NCBI RefSeq assembly: GCF_900016645.1
Contig: NZ_CDGJ01000048.1
DNA length: 64,000 nt
Source: Acididesulfobacillus acetoxydans
GTDB lineage: Bacteria > Bacillota > Desulfitobacteriia > Desulfitobacteriales > Desulfitobacteriaceae
Direction: 5' to 3' (one strand)
Below the pieces are notes generated by a model that made no database searches, was not told where the DNA came from, and saw only the letters and a program-made list of their open reading frames with translations. A program made the translations under genes and the position numbers. Positions 51,892 through 60,602 of this stretch are shown here, in pieces. Position 1 is the first letter of the stretch. The number at the start of each line of letters is the position of its first letter.

Positions 51892-52956
51892 ATGGTAACA
51901 GCCTTAGCTGTGATTTTCGTTTTCGGCTCGATGGTGATGATTCACGAATTCGGGCACTTCATGATTGCCCGCATGACCGGAATTAAGGTATTGGAGTTCA
52001 GTTTCGGTTTTGGGCCGAAACTCTTGTGGCATCAGGGGAAGGAAACGCTCTACGCTTGGCGGCTCATTCCCCTGGGAGGTTTTGTCAGGCTCTACGGCAT
52101 GGATCCGGAACCGGACGAGACGGGCGAGCCGCAAATTGCGCCGGCCGACGACAAGCGGAGCTTCATGAACAAGAGAGTCTGGCAACGCATGGCGGTGATC
52201 GCGGCCGGGCCGATTATGAATTTTGTCCTGGCGATGCTCTTGTTTGTGGGGGTCTTTGCTTACCTGGGGCTGCCGGCGCAGGCCCAGGGAAACGCGGTGG
52301 GTTCCCTGGTTCAAGGAAAGGCGGCGGAGAAGGCCGGGATTGTTCCCGGCGACCGGATTGTCGCCGTTGACGGCGAAGCGACACCGGACTGGAACAGGCT
52401 GACCGATGTTATTCATGCCCTGCCGAATCAGAATTTGCTCATTACCCTGGAGCGAGGCGGCAAAACCCGGACTATCAAGGTGAGGACCGAGAAAGATCCG
52501 CAGACAGGCTACGGCCTCATCGGAATCGCCCCGGAAATTGTCTACCGGCGCCTGTCCATTTTCCAGGCGGTCGGGTTGGGTTGGGAGCGAACGGTCGAGT
52601 TTACGAAGTTCATCTTGGTGGCCATTGTTGAAATGATAACCGGTAAGATACCCGCGCAAGTGGGGGGGCCGGTGGCCATCGCCCAAGCCATCGGCCAGGG
52701 GGCCAAAGAGGGTTTGGCCAATCTTCTGGGGCTGACCGGAGTCTTGAGCATCCAGCTGGGGCTGCTCAATTTGTTTCCGATTCCGGCCTTGGATGGGAGC
52801 AGGCTTGTTTTCCTGGCTGTCGAGGGGCTGCGCGGTAAACCGCTCAATCCGGAGCGGGAAAACCTGATTCATTTTGTCGGTTTCGTCTTACTCGTGCTCG
52901 TTATGTTAGCCGTGACTTACCACGATATTCTGCAGTTATTTGTCAAGGGCGGATAA
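51892..52956 (+). CDS. rseP: RIP zinc metalloprotease RseP/RasP
   Basis: A site-2 intramembrane protease that clips anti-sigma factors and signal peptide remnants. HEFGH (residues 18-22) is the zinc site; a PDZ domain occupies about residues 115-200 (VVPGDRIVAVDGEATPDW), and PIPALDGSRLVFL has the third ligand region. ATG 51892, six bases after GGAGGGGG, is used instead of GTG 51874 within dxr. Confidence 0.96.
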   Translation: MVTALAVIFVFGSMVMIHEFGHFMIARMTGIKVLEFSFGFGPKLLWHQGKETLYAWRLIPLGGFVRLYGMDPEPDETGEPQIAPADDKRSFMNKRVWQRMAVIAAGPIMNFVLAMLLFVGVFAYLGLPAQAQGNAVGSLVQGKAAEKAGIVPGDRIVAVDGEATPDWNRLTDVIHALPNQNLLITLERGGKTRTIKVRTEKDPQTGYGLIGIAPEIVYRRLSIFQAVGLGWERTVEFTKFILVAIVEMITGKIPAQVGGPVAIAQAIGQGAKEGLANLLGLTGVLSIQLGLLNLFPIPALDGSRLVFLAVEGLRGKPLNPERENLIHFVGFVLLVLVMLAVTYHDILQLFVKGG

Positions 52957-53117
52957 GGCGGCAGGGCCTGCTCCGAAAACTCTTTGTAACTTTTGGACCG
53001 CGGTTTTCAGGTGAATGCACAAAGGGTTTGCTCAGCGGCAGTCGGGCCGCCTTTTCCTGCTCCGAAGGCGCGCCCGGGCACCATGGTGACCCACTCTGAA
53101 TTTTGGAGGGCTTGATT

Positions 53118-54191
53118 TTGCGTAGGCTTAGACGGGCCGTGCACGTCGGCAAAGTTACCATCGGCGGGGGGGCCCCGGTCGTGATACAGTCCATGACAAA
53201 TACGGATACGCGTGATCCGGAGAAAACTCTGGACCAGATCAGAGCGCTGGCCGACTCGGGCTGCGAAGTCGTCAGGGTGGCCGTTCCGGATGAAGCAGCG
53301 GCCGCGGCTTTGGGGCGTATTGTCAGACGGAGTCCGCTGCCGGTCATCGCGGACGTGCATTTTGACTACCGTTTGGCCATCCGGGCTCTGGCGGAAGGTG
53401 TTCACGGCCTGCGCCTGAACCCGGGGAATATCGGGGCCCCTTGGAAGGTGAAAGAAGTGATCCGCGCAGCCCAAGAGAGGCGGGTCCCGGTACGCATCGG
53501 GGTGAATGCCGGCTCGTTGGAGAGGGAAATCCTCGACCGCTGCGGGGGGCCGACGGCCGAAGGCATGGTGGAAAGCGCTTTGGGGCATGTGCACCTTCTG
53601 GAAGAGCTGGGCTATGAGGAGATCAAGATCTCCCTTAAGGCGTCACAGGTGCCCTTGATGCTTGCCGCTTATCGGAAGATGGCGGAGACCGTAAATTATC
53701 CGCTGCATGTGGGTGTCACGGAGGCCGGGACAGTAAAGTCCGGTGTGGTCAAATCGGCGGTAGGAATCGGCGCTCTGCTGGCTGAAGGGATTGGCGATAC
53801 CATTCGGGTATCCCTCACCGGGGATCCGGTGCAGGAAATCCCTGTTGCCTTACAGATCCTGCAGGTTTTGGGTTTACGCCGGCAGGGAGTGGAACTGATC
53901 AGCTGTCCGACCTGCGGACGAACGCAGGTTGACCTGGCGGCTTTGGCCGCGCGGGTGGAAGAGCGGCTTACGCATTTGCCGCCCCTGGACAAGCCTTTGA
54001 AAGTAGCGGTCATGGGTTGTGCGGTCAATGGGCCCGGTGAAGCCAGGGAAGCCGATTTCGGCATTGCCGGCGGCAAAGGGAAGGGTCTGTTGTTCCGTAA
54101 AGGGCAAATCATTGCCAGCTTACCGGAAGAGGAGCTTTTGCCGGCTCTTTGGCGGGAGATTGAGGCTTATCTGGGTAAGACCGGGGGTTAA
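53118..54191 (+). CDS. ispG: (E)-4-hydroxy-3-methylbut-2-enyl-diphosphate synthase
   Basis: IspG (GcpE) is the [4Fe-4S] enzyme of the penultimate MEP step. The TIM barrel starts GGGAPVVIQSMTNTDTRDP, and the cluster ligands lie in ISCPTCGRTQVDL and VMGCAVNGPGEAREADFG near the C-terminus. The start is TTG 53118, seven bases after GGAGGG; earlier TTG codons (53103, 53112) lack spacing. Confidence 0.97.
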   Translation: MRRLRRAVHVGKVTIGGGAPVVIQSMTNTDTRDPEKTLDQIRALADSGCEVVRVAVPDEAAAAALGRIVRRSPLPVIADVHFDYRLAIRALAEGVHGLRLNPGNIGAPWKVKEVIRAAQERRVPVRIGVNAGSLEREILDRCGGPTAEGMVESALGHVHLLEELGYEEIKISLKASQVPLMLAAYRKMAETVNYPLHVGVTEAGTVKSGVVKSAVGIGALLAEGIGDTIRVSLTGDPVQEIPVALQILQVLGLRRQGVELISCPTCGRTQVDLAALAARVEERLTHLPPLDKPLKVAVMGCAVNGPGEAREADFGIAGGKGKGLLFRKGQIIASLPEEELLPALWREIEAYLGKTGG

Positions 54192-54355
54192 CCGGCCGGG
54201 CGAAGGGTCGGCTGTGGACGGGGAGGATTCCCGCGGGGCGGGATAGTGAACGAATTTCGATGAAGGGCTAAGGCTGGATAGAGGAGATCAGGGTTAGAGA
54301 GAGAGCTGAGATGGCGGCGGAATGCCGGCAGAGACAGACAGAAAGGAATGATTCG

Positions 54356-56080
54356 ATGCGCGTAAGCCAACTTTTCGATCCGACTTTGCGGGAAGTGCCC
54401 GCGGAGGCGGAGGTTGTCAGTCATCGCCTGATGTTGAGAGCGGGTTACATTCGCAAGGCGGCGGCCGGGATTTATACGCATTTGCCCCTCGGACTGAGGG
54501 TTTTGAGGAAGATTGAACAGATCGTCCGCGAAGAGATGGACGCCGAGGGCGGGCAGGAAGTCCTTCTGCCCATTGTCCAGCCGGCGGAACTGTGGCGGGA
54601 AAGCGGCCGCTGGGAGGTTTACGGGCCGGAAATGTTCCGGCTGCGCGACCGGCATGAACGTGAATTTTGTTTGGGCCCGACTCATGAGGAACTGATCACG
54701 GAACTTATCCGCTCAGAGGTCAGGTCCTACAAGCAGCTGCCGCTGCTCCTCTACCAAATTCAAAATAAGTACAGGGATGAGCGCAGGCCGCGTTTCGGTT
54801 TGATGCGGGGCAGGGAATTTATCATGAAGGACCTGTATTCCTTTGATCGGGATGAACGAGAGGCTATGGTCAGCTACCGCAAAATGTATGATGCCTATGC
54901 CCGTATCTTTAGACGCTGCGGTCTAAAGTTTCGTCCGGTGGAAGCGGATCAGGGGGCTATCGGGGGAACCGGGGGTTCACACGAGTTCATGGTCTTGGCG
55001 GATTCCGGGGAGGCGGCCGTAGTTTTCTGCCCCAAGTGTGATTACGCAGCCAATGTCGAGCGAGCGGAGTGCCTGCCCCGTTCTGTCAGGACGGAGGCTG
55101 GGGGCGAGGAACGGATACTTGTTCACACTCCGGGAGCGAAGTCCATAGAAGCGCTCAGTACTTTCTTGAACCTGCCGAAACACCGGCTCTTGAAAGCTCT
55201 GCTGTACCAAGGTGACGAGAAAGTGTTCCTGGTTTTGGTCCGGGGAGACCGGGAAGTCAACGAAATCAAACTCAACAATGCGCTGGGGGGCTTCATCCGG
55301 CTGGAGTTGGCGGGGCCGGAAACAGTCCGCCGGGTTTTGGGAGCGGAGGCCGGTTTTGTGGGGCCGGTGGGTATTCCGGACGATTTAACGGTCGTGGCGG
55401 ATTTGGAAGTTCCCTTACTGAGTCAGACCGTCTGCGGCGCCAACAAGGCCGACTATCACTATCTCAACGCGGTACCGGAGCGGGATTTCCGGTTGGATAA
55501 GGTATTTGATCTGAGGATGGTGGAGAAAGGAGAAGCCTGTCCGAAGTGCGGTGCTCCGCTGGAAGCGGCTCGCGGCATTGAAGTGGGTCAGGTCTTTAAT
55601 TTGGGCACAAAATACAGTAAAATCATGCAGGCGACCTATCTTGACGAGACGGGCGAGGAGAAGCCTTGCGTGATGGGGTGTTACGGGATCGGTGTGACCC
55701 GGACGGCGGCCGCGGCCATCGAACAAAATAACGATGAAAACGGGATTATTTGGCCGGTTGCGATTGCACCTTACCACTGTATCATTGTGCCGGTCGGCGC
55801 CAAAGATGCGCAGGTGGGGGAAACAGCCGAGCAGCTTTACTGGCAGATGCTCGGGATGGGGATCGAAGTGGTGATCGACGACCGGGATGAGCGCCCGGGA
55901 GTTAAATTTAAAGACGCCGACCTTGTGGGTTACCCCCTGCGGGTTACGGTCGGCAGCAAGGCTTTGGCACAAGGGCAGGTCGAACTCCGAGCGCGCAAAA
56001 CCGGGGCTACAGAGTTGGTGCCGGTGGCGGAGGTGGCCCAAAAGGTCCAAGGGATTGTCCAGAAGGCCCTGGAACATTAG
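54356..56080 (+). CDS. proS: prolyl-tRNA synthetase (bacterial type)
   Basis: A class II synthetase charging tRNA-Pro. It has motif 2 (PRFGLMRGREFIMKDLYSFD), an insertion editing domain of the YbaK type around residues 235-385 (SIEALSTFLNLPKHRLLKAL), motif 3 (MGCYGIGVTRTAAAAIEQN) and an anticodon-binding C-terminus. At 574 residues it is the long bacterial form. ATG 54356 follows AAAGGAATG. No T-box leader was found in the 160 bases upstream. Confidence 0.97.
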   Translation: MRVSQLFDPTLREVPAEAEVVSHRLMLRAGYIRKAAAGIYTHLPLGLRVLRKIEQIVREEMDAEGGQEVLLPIVQPAELWRESGRWEVYGPEMFRLRDRHEREFCLGPTHEELITELIRSEVRSYKQLPLLLYQIQNKYRDERRPRFGLMRGREFIMKDLYSFDRDEREAMVSYRKMYDAYARIFRRCGLKFRPVEADQGAIGGTGGSHEFMVLADSGEAAVVFCPKCDYAANVERAECLPRSVRTEAGGEERILVHTPGAKSIEALSTFLNLPKHRLLKALLYQGDEKVFLVLVRGDREVNEIKLNNALGGFIRLELAGPETVRRVLGAEAGFVGPVGIPDDLTVVADLEVPLLSQTVCGANKADYHYLNAVPERDFRLDKVFDLRMVEKGEACPKCGAPLEAARGIEVGQVFNLGTKYSKIMQATYLDETGEEKPCVMGCYGIGVTRTAAAAIEQNNDENGIIWPVAIAPYHCIIVPVGAKDAQVGETAEQLYWQMLGMGIEVVIDDRDERPGVKFKDADLVGYPLRVTVGSKALAQGQVELRARKTGATELVPVAEVAQKVQGIVQKALEH

Positions 56081-56192
56081 ACATTCCCCAAAAATCGGCC
56101 CCAAAATCGGCTGATATAGCTAGAGAGGGATCAGAGGCTTGGCATGTGCATCACCGGCCTCGAAAAAACGCGTGGGAGAGTGAGGAAAACGA

Positions 56193-59100
56193 ATGGCTAG
56201 GCTGATGCCGCTGGCGGAGGTCCCGCTCCTCTCCCGCTTTATGCCCACTTGGCGGGAGAGGCTGGGGCCCGTCCTGGACTTGCTGGCGTTGAAACGGGTG
56301 GAGGTATACCCTGAGAAGAAAAAGTGGATTTTCCATCTTTATTCACCCTGCGAAGTTGACGAATGCTCATTAGGGCCCCTGAGAGAGGTCTTGGAGGGGA
56401 ACGCACCGGGGATTGGGATGGAATGGCATTTGGAGTGTCCCGAAGGAGATCAGGCGTTGGCCCAGATTTGCAGCCGGAACTGGCCGCGGATCGTGCGTGA
56501 GTTGGGAGAAAGTTTTCCGGCGATGAAGGGTTGGCTGGGTTCGGGCTATGAAATTCGGGGGGAGACACTGGTCTTGCCTGCGCCCAACGCTTTGGGTGTG
56601 GAATATTTTCAATTGAAGCAAGCCCAAGTGGAAGAGTATTTCTTTGACACTTTTGGGATTCGGCTCCGAATTCGGTGTGAATACGACCCGGGGCGGCAAG
56701 AGCCTGATTATGACCGGTTAACAGAGCAGGCGGAAAAGGAATGCCTTGAACGGTTAATGGCGCCTGCTCCTGAAAAGAAAGCACCCCCCAGGTCGGACTG
56801 CATTCTGGGTAAAGAGATTGAAGAGGAACCTGTCCCGCTGAGGAGCATTGTGGATGAGGAACGCCGAGTTGTGTTGACAGGACGGGTATTTGCGCTGGAG
56901 CAGCGGCAATTGAAAAGCGGGCGCAAACTGACGACGTTTAATCTGACGGACAGGACGGATTCCATGTCGGCCAAGGTGTTTGGCGGTGAAAAAGCCGCGC
57001 CTCTGGATTTGCGGGACGGTGAATGGATCAAAGCCGGCGGCCCGGTTCAGTTTGACCGTTTTTCCGGCGAACTGACCTTCATGCCCAAGGATATGGTCAG
57101 AGTGTCCCCCATGGTGAGGGTCGATCAAGCCGCGGAAAAACGGGTGGAGCTTCATTTGCATACCCGGATGTCCGCCATGGACGGTATCTCTTCGGCAGAA
57201 GACCTCATCCGCCGGGCGGGTCTCTGGGGACATGCCGCGCTGGCTATTACGGACCATGGTGTGGTTCAGGCCTTTCCGGAAGCAGTGGAGGCCGGGAAAA
57301 AATACGGAGTGAAAATAATCCTGGGAGTGGAGGGTTATCTCATTGATGACATCTCCGAACCGAGTACTCCACCCCAGCAGATGAAGAGCCGCCACATGGT
57401 GCTCTTGGTGCGTGATGCAGTCGGACTCAAGAACCTGTACAAGCTCATCACGTGTTCTCACCTGGAGTATTTTCATCGCCGCCCGCGCATTCCCAAATCA
57501 GTGCTGGCCCGGCATCGCACCGGTCTCATTATCGGTTCCGCCTGTGAGGCCGGAGAACTGGTTCAGGCCATTCTCAAGCAGGAACCTTGGGAAAAACTTC
57601 TCGAGGTGGCTTCTTTTTATGATTATTTAGAGATTCAGCCGCGCGGGAACAACGCCTTCATGTTGCGCAGCGGTCTCGTCCGGAATGAAGAAGGGTTGCG
57701 GGAACTCAACCGTACGGTCCTGCGTCTGGGCAGGGCTCTGAACAAGCCGGTGGCGGCTACAGGTGATGTCCATTTCCTTGACCCGGAAGACGAGGCGTAT
57801 CGCCGGATCCTGATGGCCGGCAAGGGTTTTGAGGATGCGGATGATCAAGCTCCTCTGTACTTTCGGACGACCGAAGAAATGCTGGAGGAATTTTCTTATC
57901 TCGGCGAGACGGAGGCTTTCGAGGTCGTGGTTAGAGCACCGCAACACTTGGCCGCCCAGGTAGAAGTCCTGAAGCCGTTTCCCGATGACCTCTTTTCGCC
58001 GACGATTCCCGGAGCGGAGGAAAAAATAGAATCTATGTCCTGGCAGAGGGCGCGTGAGTTATATGGCAGGGATTTGCCGGATGTGGTGCGAAAACGCCTG
58101 GAGAAGGAACTGAACGCCATTATTGGGCATGGGTTTTCTGTGCTCTATCTGATTGCTCATCTTCTGGTGAAGAAATCCAATGAGGATGGCTATTTGGTCG
58201 GTTCAAGAGGGTCGGTGGGTTCTTCCTTGGTGGCGACCCTGACCGGAATAACAGAGGTGAATCCCCTTCCCCCCCACTATCGTTGTCTTAATCCAGAGTG
58301 TCTTCATTCCATCTGGGTTGAGGACGGGAGTGCCGGTTCGGGTGTGGATTTGGCGGATAAGGATTGTCCGCGTTGCGGGGGGAAGATGGCTAAAGACGGG
58401 CACGATATTCCTTTTGAGACTTTTTTGGGTTTTAAGGGGGATAAGGTTCCGGACATCGATTTGAATTTTTCCGGTGATTACCAGCCCAAGGCGCACAAAT
58501 TCACGGAAGAGCTCTTTGGCCGGGATAATGTCTTCCGCGCCGGGACCATTGCGACGATAGCGGATAAAACGGCTTACGGCTATGTCAAGAATTACCTGGA
58601 AGAGCGCCAAGTGAAGGTCCGCTCCGCAGAAATGGCGCGGCTGGTGGAAGGCTGCACCGGGGTGAAGCGGACGACGGGGCAGCACCCCGGAGGCTTGATG
58701 GTCGTACCCAAAGAATGTGATGTTTTTGACTTTACCCCCTTGCAGAGGCCGGCCGATGATCCGAAATCGGAGACCGTGACGACTCACTTCGATTACCATT
58801 CGATCTCGGGCCGCCTGGTGAAACTTGATATTCTGGGGCACGACGATCCGACTGTGATCAAAATGCTGGAGGACTTGACGGGGGTGAACGCCAAAACGAT
58901 TCCCCTGGACGATCCCAAGACTCTCTCCTTGTTTTGGCAGCCCGATGCTCTGGGGGTGAGCGCCGAGGAGATTTGCTCCAATACGGGGACCTACGGTATC
59001 CCGGAATTCGGAACCAAGTTTGTACGGCAGATGCTTGAAGATACGCGGCCCCAGAGCTTTTCGGACCTGGTCAGGATTTCGGGGCTTTCCCATGGCACGG

Positions 59101-59873
59101 ATGTCTGGCTGGGGAATGCCCAGGATCTTGTCCGCTCCGGAACGGCGACGATCTCCGAAATCATCGCCTGCCGCGATGACATTATGGTATATCTCATTTA
59201 CCGGGGGTTGGAGCCGGGACGGGCCTTTAAGATTATGGAGGGGGTTCGCAAAGGGAAAGGACTCAAGGCGGAAGACATAGAAGAGATGAGGCAGCACCAG
59301 GTTCCGGAGTGGTATATCAAATCCTGCCAAAAAATCAAGTATATGTTTCCGAAGGCCCATGCCGTAGCCTATGTTACCATGGCTTTTCGCATTGCTTGGT
59401 TTAAGGTGTATTATCCTCAGGCCTTCTACGCGACTTTTTTTACGGTTCGTGCCGACGAGTTCGATCTTGAGCTCATACTGAGGGGTAAGGACGCCTGCCG
59501 GGCGAAAATTAAGGAAATCGAGGGCAGAGGGAACGAAGCCACGGCCAAGGAGAAGAACTTAGTGACAATTTTAGAATTGGTGGTGGAAATGTATAGCAGA
59601 GGGGTGTGCGTGAGGCCGGTGGATTTATGGGAATCGGACGCAACCCGCTTTAAAGTGACACCTACCGGCTTGCTCCCTCCGTTCGCGGCCATTCAGGGCA
59701 TGGGAAGCTCGGCCGCTCAGAATGTAGTGCGGCTGCGTGATACACAAGGCATTCTTTCTGTCGAGGAATTGCATTCACTGGCCAAACTATCTGCGGCGGT
59801 CATTGAGGTTTTAGGCCAAATGGGCTGTTTGAAGGGCCTGCCGGAGGAGAACCAGCTGAGTTTGTTCTCTTAA
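56193..59873 (+). CDS. polC: DNA polymerase III PolC-type alpha subunit, apparently without the exonuclease insert
   Basis: The replicative polymerase of low-GC Gram-positives. Domains: N-terminal region (1-220), OB fold (about 220-310, VVLTGRVFALEQRQLKSGRK), PHP (from 315, HLHTRMSAMDGISSAEDLIR, TDHGVVQAFPEAVEAG), four-Cys zinc module (CLNPECLHSIW ... CPRCGG, about 695-735), and palm with the DxD pair in VPDIDLNFSGDYQPKAH (about 750-765). In B. subtilis PolC a DEDDh exonuclease (FDVETTG) interrupts PHP after GVEGYL. Here GVEGYLIDDISEPSTPPQQM goes straight to SRHMVLLVRDAVGLKNLYKL, with no DxE motif. At 1226 residues it is about 200 short, as expected. Proofreading may come from another protein. 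Confidence 0.93.
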   Translation: MARLMPLAEVPLLSRFMPTWRERLGPVLDLLALKRVEVYPEKKKWIFHLYSPCEVDECSLGPLREVLEGNAPGIGMEWHLECPEGDQALAQICSRNWPRIVRELGESFPAMKGWLGSGYEIRGETLVLPAPNALGVEYFQLKQAQVEEYFFDTFGIRLRIRCEYDPGRQEPDYDRLTEQAEKECLERLMAPAPEKKAPPRSDCILGKEIEEEPVPLRSIVDEERRVVLTGRVFALEQRQLKSGRKLTTFNLTDRTDSMSAKVFGGEKAAPLDLRDGEWIKAGGPVQFDRFSGELTFMPKDMVRVSPMVRVDQAAEKRVELHLHTRMSAMDGISSAEDLIRRAGLWGHAALAITDHGVVQAFPEAVEAGKKYGVKIILGVEGYLIDDISEPSTPPQQMKSRHMVLLVRDAVGLKNLYKLITCSHLEYFHRRPRIPKSVLARHRTGLIIGSACEAGELVQAILKQEPWEKLLEVASFYDYLEIQPRGNNAFMLRSGLVRNEEGLRELNRTVLRLGRALNKPVAATGDVHFLDPEDEAYRRILMAGKGFEDADDQAPLYFRTTEEMLEEFSYLGETEAFEVVVRAPQHLAAQVEVLKPFPDDLFSPTIPGAEEKIESMSWQRARELYGRDLPDVVRKRLEKELNAIIGHGFSVLYLIAHLLVKKSNEDGYLVGSRGSVGSSLVATLTGITEVNPLPPHYRCLNPECLHSIWVEDGSAGSGVDLADKDCPRCGGKMAKDGHDIPFETFLGFKGDKVPDIDLNFSGDYQPKAHKFTEELFGRDNVFRAGTIATIADKTAYGYVKNYLEERQVKVRSAEMARLVEGCTGVKRTTGQHPGGLMVVPKECDVFDFTPLQRPADDPKSETVTTHFDYHSISGRLVKLDILGHDDPTVIKMLEDLTGVNAKTIPLDDPKTLSLFWQPDALGVSAEEICSNTGTYGIPEFGTKFVRQMLEDTRPQSFSDLVRISGLSHGTDVWLGNAQDLVRSGTATISEIIACRDDIMVYLIYRGLEPGRAFKIMEGVRKGKGLKAEDIEEMRQHQVPEWYIKSCQKIKYMFPKAHAVAYVTMAFRIAWFKVYYPQAFYATFFTVRADEFDLELILRGKDACRAKIKEIEGRGNEATAKEKNLVTILELVVEMYSRGVCVRPVDLWESDATRFKVTPTGLLPPFAAIQGMGSSAAQNVVRLRDTQGILSVEELHSLAKLSAAVIEVLGQMGCLKGLPEENQLSLFS

Positions 59874-59917
59874 GCAAAAGAATTCTGCTAAAAAGTGGAC
59901 GAAGGGCTGACAAAGAG

Positions 59918-59946
59918 TTGCCTAGCAGAGAAAGTTATGTTATATT
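59918..59946 (+). promoter_or_regulatory. promoter of the rimP-nusA-infB operon
   Basis: TTGCCT (59918-59923), 17-base spacer, TATATT (59941-59946). Good geometry, after polC and before the leader hairpin. Confidence 0.6.
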
Positions 59947-59973
59947 AAATACGGTAATTTGGCAAGGTTGGTT

Positions 59974-59997
59974 AAGAGTGGGTTCTAGCCCACTCTT
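59974..59997 (+). terminator. leader hairpin of the rimP operon
   Basis: AAGAGTGGG, loop TTCTAG, CCCACTCTT, a 9-bp stem about 28 bases after the -10, followed by TCATTTG. Similar hairpins precede rimP in many Firmicutes, so it could be an attenuator or, since NusA is encoded in this operon, an autoregulatory pause site. This role is inferred. Confidence 0.5.
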
Positions 59998-60103
59998 TCA
60001 TTTGTTCTGTGTCCCGGTGGAAAGCATGGCTGACCTGCTTAAAGTATAATCCGGAAAGGTTTCGTTAGACTATGGGTTAAGTTCTTAGTAAAGGAGCGGT
60101 GGC

Positions 60104-60562
60104 ATGCAGCAGAACGTGGTCGAAGCGGTGACTTCCCTGGTCGAGCCGGTAGTTCACGCCCGTGGCTTGGAACTCGTGGATGTTGAATACATAAAAGAGG
60201 GGATTCACTGGTTTTTGCGCCTCTACATTGATAAGGAAGGCGGAGCGGATCTGGATGATTGTTCGGAGATCAGCCGTGCTGTCGGAGATATCCTGGATGA
60301 GGCAGATCTGATCCCGCAGGCTTACATGCTTGAAGTGTCTTCGCCCGGATTGGAGCGCCCCTTGAAGAAAAAGGACGATTATCTGCGCTATCGCGGTCAG
60401 CTTGTCCAAGTGTTCACTCGAGAAAACGTTCATGGTTACGGTGAGTTTTCCGGCTACCTGGAAGGTATGGAGGGGGAGGAAGTCATTCTCGAGTATCAGG
60501 GCGAACAGATTAGGCTGCCGTATGATCTGATCGCTCGGGCGCATTTGCTGGTGGACTTCTGA
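60104..60562 (+). CDS. rimP: ribosome maturation factor RimP
   Basis: RimP helps assemble the 30S subunit. The 152-residue product has VEPVVHARGLELVDVEYIKE, RLYIDKEGGADLDDCSEISR and YMLEVSSPGLERPLKKKDDY. ATG 60104 has AAAGGAG eight bases upstream. It opens the nusA-infB operon as in other Firmicutes. Confidence 0.97.
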   Translation: MQQNVVEAVTSLVEPVVHARGLELVDVEYIKEGIHWFLRLYIDKEGGADLDDCSEISRAVGDILDEADLIPQAYMLEVSSPGLERPLKKKDDYLRYRGQLVQVFTRENVHGYGEFSGYLEGMEGEEVILEYQGEQIRLPYDLIARAHLLVDF

Positions 60563-60602
60563 TTGGTGGGGGATTCCAGACGGAACAAGGGGGAAAACGC
60601 GA

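Noticed and set aside
54192..54355. T-box leader for proS
   Set aside because: No specifier-loop or T-box sequence was found in this short gap.
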